Positions 55,798 through 62,975 of a stretch of 64,000 nt of DNA are shown here, piece by piece. The notes under the pieces were generated by a model. The model did no database searches. It was not told the origin of the DNA and was given only the letters and a program-made list of their open reading frames with translations. Origin of the DNA: Pseudomonas sp. LD120 (GTDB lineage Bacteria > Pseudomonadota > Gammaproteobacteria > Pseudomonadales > Pseudomonadaceae); the NCBI RefSeq assembly GCF_009861525.1, contig NZ_WVHL01000002.1, forward strand, positions 647,400 to 711,399, given 5' to 3'. Each line of letters opens with the position of its first letter. The stretch's first letter is position 1. The position numbers and the translations under genes were made by a program.

Positions 55798-57086
55798 GGC
55801 CGACCTCCGGCCAGTTGGCGCAAGGCCTTGCTGAAAAAGTCGCGACCGCCGAAGTTGCCGGATTTCAAGGCCAGGGCCAGGGGCTCGCCGCCGCTGCTGA
55901 CCGTGGCCGGCACCCCGGGGTCGATCTGTGCACCGATCTGCAGCAAGCGTACGCCCAGGGCCTTGACCACCGCTCCGGAGGTTTCGCCGCCGGCCACCAC
56001 AAAACGCCGCACGCCGTTATCCCGCAGGCCCCGGGCGATCTCGCCGAGGGCGTTCTCCACCAGGGCCCCGGCGCGCTCGGCGCCCAATTGCCGCTGCACC
56101 GCCTTGACCTGCTCGGGAGTGCTGGTGGCGTAGATCAGCACGCTGTCCTGCTGCGCCTGGACAAAGGCCAGGGCCTGGGCCACCACCGGCTCACCGGCCG
56201 CCAGGACCAGGGGATCAAGGCGCCAGGCCGGGCGCTCGGCTTCCAGCCAGGCGTCGACCTGGGCATTGGTGGCCGCCGAGGCACTGCCGGCCAGCACCAC
56301 CTCGCCACCGGCCACCGACGGCAGGCTCGCGGCGTCCAGGTCCCGCAACTTGCCGGCGCGGCGGAAGTTCTCCGGCAGGCCCAGGGCCAGCCCGGAACCG
56401 CCGGTCAACAGCGGCAGGTCGGCGCAGGCCGCGCCGAGGGTATAGAGGTCGGCATCGGACAGCGCATCGGCAATCGCCATGGCGACGCCCTTGTGCCGCA
56501 GTTCGGCGATCTTCGCCCGCACCGCGTCCACCCCCTGGGCCACGCTGTCGTAACGCAGCAGGCCCACCGGCAGCACAGTCTGCGCCTGCAGCACCCGCAC
56601 CAGGTTGGCGTCGGTCATCGGCGTCAGCGGGTGATGCTGCATGCCCGACTCGTTGAGCAACTGGTCCTGGACAAACAGATGGCCACGGAAAATCGTCCGA
56701 CCGTTCTCCGGGAACGCCGGGCAAGCGAGGGTGAAATTGCAGCCCAGGGCCTTGAGCAAGGCCTCGCTGACCTGACCGATATTGCCCGCCGCGGTGGAGT
56801 CGAAGGTCGAGCAGTACTTGAAGAAGATCTGTTCGCAGCCTTGCTCGCGCAGCCATTGCAGGGCCGCCAGGGATTCGGCCACCGCCTCGCCCACCGGCGT
56901 GGTGCGGGATTTCAGGGCAATCACCACGGCGTCGGCATCCAGGTCGGCGGCTACTTCGGCGCAGGGAATGCCAATGCTCTGCACCGTGCGCATGCCGCCG
57001 CGCACCAGCATGTTGGCCAGGTCGGTGGCACCGGTGAAGTCATCGGCGATGCAACCCAGCAACGGGCGTGGAGTGGAAGTCGTCAT
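55794..57086 (-). CDS. otnK: 3-oxo-tetronate kinase
   Basis: 430-residue kinase of the four-carbon acid sugar kinase (DUF1537) family. It starts LLGCIADDFTGATDLANMLV, the typical N-terminal substrate motif, and has the C-terminal nucleotide-binding segment RFVVAGGETSGAVVKALGV. OtnK phosphorylates 3-oxo-tetronate for OtnC. The start at 57086 has GGAG six bases upstream; an earlier in-frame ATG at 57107 would overlap the end of ltnD. Confidence 0.93.
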   Translation of the reverse strand: MTTSTPRPLLGCIADDFTGATDLANMLVRGGMRTVQSIGIPCAEVAADLDADAVVIALKSRTTPVGEAVAESLAALQWLREQGCEQIFFKYCSTFDSTAAGNIGQVSEALLKALGCNFTLACPAFPENGRTIFRGHLFVQDQLLNESGMQHHPLTPMTDANLVRVLQAQTVLPVGLLRYDSVAQGVDAVRAKIAELRHKGVAMAIADALSDADLYTLGAACADLPLLTGGSGLALGLPENFRRAGKLRDLDAASLPSVAGGEVVLAGSASAATNAQVDAWLEAERPAWRLDPLVLAAGEPVVAQALAFVQAQQDSVLIYATSTPEQVKAVQRQLGAERAGALVENALGEIARGLRDNGVRRFVVAGGETSGAVVKALGVRLLQIGAQIDPGVPATVSSGGEPLALALKSGNFGGRDFFSKALRQLAGGRP

Positions 57087-57096
57087 CACAGGCTCC

Positions 57097-58002
57097 TCAA
57101 ACGGCATCAGGCTTGGCCACGGGCAGTTCGATGCCCGGGAATATCTTGATCACCGCCGAGTCGTCCTCGCGACCGAAACCGGCGCTGGAGGCCTGCATGA
57201 ACATCTGGTGCGCGGTGGCCGACAGCGGCAGGGGGAATTTGCTGGCGCGGGCGGTATCCAGCACCAGGCCCAGGTCCTTGACGAAGATGTCCACGGCGGA
57301 CAAGGGCGTGTAGTCGGCCTTGAGGATGTGCGGCACGCGGTTCTCGAACATCCACGAGTTGCCGGCGCTGTGGGTGATCACCTCGTACAGGGCGTCGGCG
57401 TCCACCCCTTCGCGCAGGCCCAGGGCCATGGCTTCGGCGGAGGCGGCAATGTGCACCCCGGCCAGCAACTGGTTGATGATCTTGACCTTGGAGCCCAGGC
57501 CATGGGCATCCCCCAGGCGATAGACCTTGCCGGCCATGCCGGCGAGGATCGCCTCGGCCTTGGTATAAGCGGCCGCCGGGCCGGAGGTCATCATGGTCAT
57601 CTCGCCGGCGGCGGCCTTCGCCGCGCCCCCGGAGATCGGCGCATCCAGGTACAAAAGGCCCAGGGCCTCCAGGCGCTGGCCCAGGTCCACGGCGTAGGTC
57701 GGGGCCACGGTGGCGCAACCGATCACCAGGCTGCCGGGGCGCAATGCCGCCACCGCCCCGCCTTCGCCAAACAGCACGTTTTCGGTCTGCTCGGCGTTGA
57801 CCACCACGGTGATGATCACCTCGCACTGCTCCGCCAACTGCGCCGCCGAAGCGCAGGCCACGCCTCCTTCAGCAGCGAACTGCTGGGTGACCGCGGCGCG
57901 CACATCACAGGCATGCACCTTGAAACCGCTGCGCAGCAACGACCGGGCGATGCCCAGGCCCATGGCGCCAAGACCGATGACGCCGACATTGTTGTTATTC
58001 AT
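57097..58002 (-). CDS. ltnD: L-threonate dehydrogenase (beta-hydroxyacid dehydrogenase family)
   Basis: 301 residues. The N-terminal Rossmann motif is GVIGLGAMGLGIARSLLRSG, followed by the substrate motif FLDAPISGGAA-like segment (YLDAPISGGAAKAA) and the catalytic lysine region GLGSKVKIINQLL. LtnD oxidises L-threonate to 2-oxo-tetronate, feeding OtnI, OtnK and OtnC. The ATG at 58002 has GGAG six bases upstream. First gene of the operon. D-erythronate or glycerate-type substrates remain possible, but the four neighbours fix the pathway. Confidence 0.92.
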   Translation of the reverse strand: MNNNNVGVIGLGAMGLGIARSLLRSGFKVHACDVRAAVTQQFAAEGGVACASAAQLAEQCEVIITVVVNAEQTENVLFGEGGAVAALRPGSLVIGCATVAPTYAVDLGQRLEALGLLYLDAPISGGAAKAAAGEMTMMTSGPAAAYTKAEAILAGMAGKVYRLGDAHGLGSKVKIINQLLAGVHIAASAEAMALGLREGVDADALYEVITHSAGNSWMFENRVPHILKADYTPLSAVDIFVKDLGLVLDTARASKFPLPLSATAHQMFMQASSAGFGREDDSAVIKIFPGIELPVAKPDAV

Positions 58003-58300
58003 GGGGGACTCCAGTGGTAGATCTGGGCTGCACCGTGCCAGGCAGGCGCCGGGCAAGAACCGGGCAGGACAGGACGTAGCGCACGCCAGGCCCACCTGAG
58101 ACAAAAGAACTGACGGCAACAGCCACGGCACCGCAGGCAAAGGCCGAGGCCGAGGCACGGATGACACCTGGTGCAGGCGCGGTGGTAGGTAGGCGTGAAT
58201 CGATCATCGTGGCCATCCTGTTGCAGGTGTTATCAGGTTGAGCGTTGACTGTGAATGATCATCCACCAATGAACGGATTATGTGAAGCTGTTTTTCAATC

Positions 58301-58316
58301 TAACATTTTTTAACAT
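58301..58316. promoter_or_regulatory. Candidate DeoR-type operator upstream of ltnD
   Basis: TAACAT is repeated at 58301-58306 and 58311-58316, reading TGTTAGA/TGTTA on the operon strand, which recalls DeoR-class half-sites. It lies about 300 bases before ltnD in an AT-rich patch of the 561-base gap 58003-58563; the rest of that gap shows no gene. Confidence 0.35.
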
Positions 58317-58563
58317 CACTTCACCGACGCTCCGCCTCCCCTGGCCACCACTGGTCGGATCGTCGCGGTTCGCACCGACGCGCACTGCTACAAACTTTCA
58401 CAGCCCTGATCTGGATCAGCATTGCCCGCATCGTCCAGGCCGAGGCTGAGGACCTGAGGGGTACTGACTGGCGGTAGCACCCTTCATCGCAACCCCGTTG
58501 ACGCCCCCGATGACGAGGGGCCCAATGGCCCATCTGGTTATGCTTGGATAAGGATGATTCAAC

Positions 58564-58917
58564 ATGGCAAAGATCGAAGTTCTATCGGGTGATTTTCTGC
58601 AAGGCGCCGGCGAATACCGACACGGCACCCTCAGACTCAAAACGGTATTCAACAACGCCGGGGTCGACATCAAGGCATCGGCGTTCAAGTCGCTGGAGAT
58701 CGCCACTGAAAGCCCCGTCGCCAACAAGGACGCCTTCGGTTATGGCGTGGCCGGAGCCATGTTGTTGGGTCCGGTGGGCGCGATCGCCGGGTACCTGATG
58801 GCGGGCACGGAAAATGAAGTGACCTTCATTGGCACCCTCAAAGATGGGCGGCGACTGATGGCCGCCACCGACAGCGCAACTTACAAGGATATATCCCAGC
58901 ACTTGCTGAACAGATAA
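58564..58917 (+). CDS. Small unknown protein with glycine-rich hydrophobic segment
   Basis: 117 residues, family not recognised. A beta-rich N-terminus (MAKIEVLSGDFLQGAGEYRH) is followed by a glycine-rich hydrophobic stretch at about 60-82 (YGVAGAMLLGPVGAIAGYLM) that could insert in a membrane, then ENEVTFIGTLKDGRRLMAAT. AAGGA lies upstream of the ATG and a hairpin follows the stop, both supporting a real gene. Confidence 0.75.
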   Translation: MAKIEVLSGDFLQGAGEYRHGTLRLKTVFNNAGVDIKASAFKSLEIATESPVANKDAFGYGVAGAMLLGPVGAIAGYLMAGTENEVTFIGTLKDGRRLMAATDSATYKDISQHLLNR

Positions 58918-58934
58918 TCCGCGACGTTATATTC

Positions 58935-58966
58935 AGTGCCCATGACACATCCCTGCCATGGGCACT
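58935..58966 (+). terminator. Stem-loop after the 58564 gene
   Basis: Perfect ten-base stem AGTGCCCATG / CATGGGCACT with a 12-base loop, 17 bases past the stop, followed by a weak T-rich stretch. Confidence 0.5.
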
Positions 58967-59112
58967 TTAGGTTATACCCCTTGTACAGCTGTAACTTCAC
59001 ACAACTGCGCACTTCCCTTTCTAGCTGAACCTGAGCTGAAGTTCCTGTCGAGTCATTGATTAACCGGCAATTTAACCTTGACGCAAGCAACCCGCCTTAA
59101 GTAAATTGCGCG

Positions 59113-59137
59113 GGCCGAGAAAACCGGCCTTTTTTTT
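59113..59137 (+). terminator. Rho-independent terminator with no obvious gene before it
   Basis: GGCCG / CGGCC stem around AGAAAAC, followed by eight T residues. The preceding 150 bases have no coding frame and follow another hairpin, so this may end a small RNA or read-through transcript. Confidence 0.7.
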
Positions 59138-59321
59138 CAACTCATTAAAGAAGCCAATGGACACAGTATCTAGACGCTGTCTGGTCGCTGCCGCCGCGCA
59201 GAGCCAGGCACTTAACCCTATAAATGACGGGACTCGACTCCGCTCGGGTAAGCTGCGCTAGGGCTTGACGCTCCAACGTAACTTGCCTCCCCGGAACCCG
59301 TCCGGTCGCGAGGCACAAGTT

Positions 59322-59612
59322 ATGCACTTCACATCTTCTGTAATGCCCGGCGTACGCGCCTTTGCCGCCACCATGCGGGTCAAGCTGTGCCGTGAGCCCA
59401 AAGCTCTGGCACGCTCGCCGTTCTCCTCATCCTCACCTTGCGCCGCCAGCGCCCTGCGGGCCAATTGGCGCGTCTGCCCGATGACCGGCCAGCTGCAACA
59501 ACGCTGGAGCCTGGACGACAGCCAGGACCCGCAGAGTCGGGGCGCGGCCCTGCTCTTGCAGCAGGCCGGACTGATCTTCGGCCTGTACCTCGGGGCGCGC
59601 ACTTACCCATAA
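59322..59612 (+). CDS. Possible small unknown protein upstream of mgtA
   Basis: 96-residue open frame starting MHFTSSVMPGVRAFAATMRV, with GAGG eight bases upstream. It includes KLCREPKALARSPFSSSSPC and ANWRVCPMTGQLQQRWSLDD. I do not recognise a family with certainty, and there is no signal or clear membrane helix. Coding status is supported by a terminator-like hairpin directly after it (59615-59637). It could instead be chance coding in a GC-rich leader. Confidence 0.45.
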   Translation: MHFTSSVMPGVRAFAATMRVKLCREPKALARSPFSSSSPCAASALRANWRVCPMTGQLQQRWSLDDSQDPQSRGAALLLQQAGLIFGLYLGARTYP

Positions 59613-59614
59613 AT

Positions 59615-59637
59615 CAACGGTCACTTTCCGTTGTTTT
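59615..59637 (+). terminator. Terminator-like hairpin after the 59322 frame
   Basis: CAACGG / CCGTTG stem with a seven-base loop followed by TTTT. Confidence 0.55.
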
Positions 59638-59640
59638 CAC

Positions 59641-59665
59641 TCAAACTTCTTAATTGGAAGTTTGA
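59641..59665. promoter_or_regulatory. Perfect inverted repeat upstream of the mgtA leader
   Basis: TCAAACTTC and GAAGTTTGA around TTAATTG. Its right arm overlaps a TTGACG (59662-59667) that could be a -35 element, so it may be an operator for mgtA. A good -10 at normal spacing is not clear. Confidence 0.45.
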
Positions 59666-59711
59666 CGGTGCCTTATTGCCTTCTCGTTAATAAAATTTGC
59701 TGGAGAAAGTT

Positions 59712-59852
59712 ATGGAAGAGGCCAGTAGTAGGTTCGCTGCCCATTCAACTTCATTGTTTGGACAGCGAACATTAAAACCTGAAAAACGCCAAGATCCGTA
59801 TCGATCGCCAACCTGCGGCTCGACATACTTTCGCTCGTCTTTAATTAGTTGA
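59712..59852 (+). CDS. Candidate mgtA leader peptide, 46 codons
   Basis: Short frame starting MEEASSRFAAHSTSLFGQRT with GGAG six bases before the ATG. It continues through LKPEKRQDPYRSPTC and stops at TGA 59850, 45 bases before and in the same frame as mgtA. The leader RNA inside it can form a hairpin, GTTCGCTG (59732-59739) with CAGCGAAC (59763-59770). An acidic start and scattered prolines resemble Mg2+-responsive leader peptides of enterobacterial mgtA in concept, but there is no sequence identity to MgtL that I can see. Translation is unproven. Confidence 0.45.
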   Translation: MEEASSRFAAHSTSLFGQRTLKPEKRQDPYRSPTCGSTYFRSSLIS

Positions 59853-59897
59853 GTGGTCGCTGTGTCGTGCCGTAGTCAGGCGGCAGGAGCACACGCA

Positions 59898-62609
59898 ATG
59901 ACTGTAAAAACCACAACTTCCCGCAACACCAGCGCCACCCGCGACAGCAACAAACTGTCGATGCGTGCCGCCCGTGAAGCCCAGAACGGCCTGGCCGTAA
60001 CCCTGGCCAACGTCAACTCCAGCACCGCTGGCCTGACTGAACTGGACGCCGAAGGCCGCCTGCAACGGGATGGCCACAACGAAGTCGCCCACGACCGTCC
60101 GCCCCACGCCCTGGTGCAATTGCTGCAAGCCTTCAACAACCCCTTCATCTATGTGCTGATGACCCTGACCGGTATCAGTTTCTTCACCGACTTCTGGCTG
60201 CCGCTGCAAGCCGGCGAAGAAACTGATCTGACCGGCGTGATCATCGTCCTGGTGATGGTGCTGACCAGCGGCCTGATGCGCTTCTGGCAGGAACACCGCT
60301 CGGCCAAGGCCGCCGAGGCCCTCAAGGCCATGGTCCGCACCACTGCCGCGGTGCTACGCCGCGAGCAGATGGGCATGCAGGCCCGGGTGCGCGAAGTACC
60401 GATGCGCGAACTGGTGGTGGGCGACATCATCCAGCTGTCGGCCGGCGACATGATCCCGGCGGATATCCGCCTGATCGAATCCCGTGACCTGTTCATCAGC
60501 CAGGCGGTGCTCACCGGCGAAGCCTTGCCGGTGGAGAAGTACGACACCCTGGGGGCCGTGCAGGAAAAATCCGCCAAGGCAGTGGCTGCCGATCAGCAAG
60601 ACCTGCTGGACCTGCCCAACATCTGCTTCATGGGCACCAACGTGGTCAGCGGCACCGCCACCGCGGTGGTGGTGGCCACCGGCGGGCGCACCTACTTCGG
60701 TTCCCTGGCCCGTTCCATCGTCGGCTCGCGCTCCCAGACCGCCTTCGACCGTGGGGTCAATAGCGTCAGCTGGCTGCTGATCCGCTTCATGCTGGTGATG
60801 GTGCCCATCGTCCTGCTGATCAACGGCTTCGCCAAGGGCGACTGGGCCGAAGCCTTCATGTTCGCCCTGGCGGTGGCCGTCGGCCTGACCCCGGAAATGC
60901 TGCCGATGATCGTCAGCGCCAACCTGGCCAAGGGCGCCGCGGCCATGGCCAAGCGCAAGGTGGTGGTCAAGCGCCTCAACGCGATCCAGAACTTCGGCGC
61001 CATGGACGTGCTCTGCACCGACAAGACCGGCACCCTGACCCAGGACCGGATCATCCTCGAACACCACGTCGACATCAGCGGCAGCCGCTGCGACGCGGTG
61101 CTGCAACTGGCGTGGCTCAACAGCCACCACCAGAGCGGCATGAAGAACCTGATGGACCGCGCCGTGGTCAGCTTCGCCGAGGGCAACCCGCACTTCACCC
61201 CGCCGGCCGCCTGGCGCAAGGTCGATGAACTCCCCTTCGACTTCGTCCGTCGGCGTCTGTCGGTGATCCTCGCCGATGGCCGCGGCGACCACCTGCTGGT
61301 GTGCAAGGGCGCGGTGGAAGAAATGCTGGAAAGCGCCACCCGGGTACGCCAGGACGGACTGGCCGTGAGCCTCGACGCCGAGCGCCGCGCCGCCCTGTTA
61401 CAACTGGCCGAGGACTACAACCGCGACGGCTTCCGCGTGCTGCTGGTGGGCACCCGGGACCTGCCCAAGGGCCAGACCCGCAGCCAGTACAGCGCCAACG
61501 ATGAGCGCGAGCTGGTGATCGAAGGCTTCCTGACCTTCCTCGATCCGCCCAAGGAAAGCGCCGGGCCGGCCATCGCCGCCCTGCGTGACAACGGCGTCAC
61601 GGTGAAAGTACTGACCGGCGACAACCCCATCGTCACCGCCAAGATCTGCCGCGAAGTCGGCCTGGAAGCGGGCGAACCGCTGCTGGGGCGCGACATCGAG
61701 CACATGGATGACCAGGTGCTCGCGCGCCTGGTGGAAGAACGCACGGTGTTCGCCAAGCTCACCCCGCTGCAGAAGTCCCGGGTGCTCAAGGCTCTGCAAG
61801 CCAACGGCCACACCGTGGGCTTTCTCGGCGACGGCATCAACGACGCCCCGGCCCTGCGCGATGCCGACGTCGGCATCTCGGTAGACAGCGGCACCGACAT
61901 CGCCAAGGAATCGGCGGACATCATCCTTCTGGAAAAGAGCCTGATGGTGCTGGAGGAAGGGGTGATCAAGGGTCGCGAGACCTTCGGCAACATCATGAAG
62001 TACCTGAACATGACCGCCAGCTCCAACTTCGGCAACGTGTTCTCGGTGCTGGTGGCCAGTGCCTTCATCCCCTTCCTGCCGATGCTGGCGATCCACCTGC
62101 TGCTGCAGAACCTGATGTACGACTTCTCCCAACTGGCGCTGCCGTGGGACAAGATGGACAAGGAATACCTGGCCAAGCCACGCAAGTGGGACGCCAAGAA
62201 CATCGGGCGCTTCATGCTGTGGATCGGGCCGACCTCGTCGATCTTCGACATCACCACCTTCGCCCTGATGTGGTACGTGTTCGCCGCCAACAGCGTGGAA
62301 ATGGCCGCCCTGTTCCAGTCCGGCTGGTTCATCGAAGGCCTGCTCTCGCAGACCCTGGTGGTGCACATGCTGCGCACCCGCAAGATCCCGTTCATCCAGA
62401 GCACCGCCGCCTTGCCGGTCATGCTGGCCACGGGGCTGGTGATGGCGCTGGGGATCTACGTGCCCTTCTCGCCCCTGGGCAGCATGGTCGGCCTGGTGCC
62501 GCTGCCGTGGGAATACTTCCCGTGGCTGGTGGGCACCCTGCTCGCCTACTGCGTGGTCGCCCAGACCATGAAGACCCTGTACATCCGCCGCTTCAAGCAG
62601 TGGTTCTAA
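59898..62609 (+). CDS. mgtA: Mg2+-importing P-type ATPase MgtA
   Basis: 903-residue P3B-type ATPase that imports Mg2+ under limitation. The phospho-acceptor is D375 in CTDKTGTLTQDR; GDGINDAPALRDADVGISVD, the TGDNP hinge and the TGEALPVEK actuator loop are intact. About ten membrane segments flank these. The first ~35 residues are polar and disordered (TVKTTTSRNTSATRDSNKLS), as in MgtA/MgtB. The start at 59898 has AGGAG eight bases upstream; an in-frame GTG at 59853 directly follows the leader stop. The last codons and stop are duplicated in tandem (TGGTTCTAAGGGC at 62601 and 62615). Confidence 0.96.
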   Translation: MTVKTTTSRNTSATRDSNKLSMRAAREAQNGLAVTLANVNSSTAGLTELDAEGRLQRDGHNEVAHDRPPHALVQLLQAFNNPFIYVLMTLTGISFFTDFWLPLQAGEETDLTGVIIVLVMVLTSGLMRFWQEHRSAKAAEALKAMVRTTAAVLRREQMGMQARVREVPMRELVVGDIIQLSAGDMIPADIRLIESRDLFISQAVLTGEALPVEKYDTLGAVQEKSAKAVAADQQDLLDLPNICFMGTNVVSGTATAVVVATGGRTYFGSLARSIVGSRSQTAFDRGVNSVSWLLIRFMLVMVPIVLLINGFAKGDWAEAFMFALAVAVGLTPEMLPMIVSANLAKGAAAMAKRKVVVKRLNAIQNFGAMDVLCTDKTGTLTQDRIILEHHVDISGSRCDAVLQLAWLNSHHQSGMKNLMDRAVVSFAEGNPHFTPPAAWRKVDELPFDFVRRRLSVILADGRGDHLLVCKGAVEEMLESATRVRQDGLAVSLDAERRAALLQLAEDYNRDGFRVLLVGTRDLPKGQTRSQYSANDERELVIEGFLTFLDPPKESAGPAIAALRDNGVTVKVLTGDNPIVTAKICREVGLEAGEPLLGRDIEHMDDQVLARLVEERTVFAKLTPLQKSRVLKALQANGHTVGFLGDGINDAPALRDADVGISVDSGTDIAKESADIILLEKSLMVLEEGVIKGRETFGNIMKYLNMTASSNFGNVFSVLVASAFIPFLPMLAIHLLLQNLMYDFSQLALPWDKMDKEYLAKPRKWDAKNIGRFMLWIGPTSSIFDITTFALMWYVFAANSVEMAALFQSGWFIEGLLSQTLVVHMLRTRKIPFIQSTAALPVMLATGLVMALGIYVPFSPLGSMVGLVPLPWEYFPWLVGTLLAYCVVAQTMKTLYIRRFKQWF

Positions 62610-62635
62610 GGGCCTGGTTCTAAGGGCGTGAGCCC

Positions 62636-62663
62636 GGCGCGGCCGCCCTCGGACGGCCGCGCC
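62636..62663 (+). terminator. Hairpin between mgtA and the small ORF
   Basis: Perfect stem GGCGCGGCCG / CGGCCGCGCC with an eight-base loop, 27 bases past the mgtA stop. No T-run follows, so partial read-through is plausible. Confidence 0.55.
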
Positions 62664-62747
62664 CGATACACCTGACCAACGATGCCACCGTCGGCGCGGC
62701 CAGCGCCCTGCCGACGGCGACGCTGTTCGCCCGAAAGGAGCATCGCC

Positions 62748-62948
62748 ATGTATCTCAAGCCTTTTTCCATGTTGCAACGCGGCCTCCAGGCCCTGCTGGT
62801 CTGCAGCCTGTGCACCTGCGCTCGCCTGCTCACCCGCATGAGCATCCGGCTGTATGTCCGCGGCCTGCTGAGCGTCGTTGAAATTCGTTTTTTGCTGGGT
62901 TTCAGCGCCGCCCTCACCCGCGCCTCGCTGCGCGTGGCGATCGCCTGA
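62748..62948 (+). CDS. Small hydrophobic/amphipathic protein between mgtA and the Na/Pi transporter
   Basis: 66 residues starting MYLKPFSMLQRGLQALLVCS, with AGGAG seven bases upstream. It is basic and hydrophobic, with two likely helices (LQALLVCSLCTCARLL and VVEIRFLLGFSAALTRASL). I do not recognise a family. It starts 138 bases after mgtA and ends 27 bases before the transporter gene, so it is probably co-expressed with at least one of them. Small membrane proteins are known to modulate MgtA in enterobacteria (MgtS, MgtR); a similar role here is inference. Confidence 0.6.
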   Translation: MYLKPFSMLQRGLQALLVCSLCTCARLLTRMSIRLYVRGLLSVVEIRFLLGFSAALTRASLRVAIA

Positions 62949-62975
62949 ACCTGTCACCGACCCGGGAGCACACTC

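Noticed and set aside
59060..59077. PhoP box upstream of mgtA
   Set aside because: The TTAACC direct repeat has a 12-base period and differs from the PhoP consensus, which has an 11-base period.
59078..59107. Promoter TTGACG-N18-TAAATT
   Set aside because: Transcription would begin at the orphan terminator stem (59113), which makes it an unlikely promoter.
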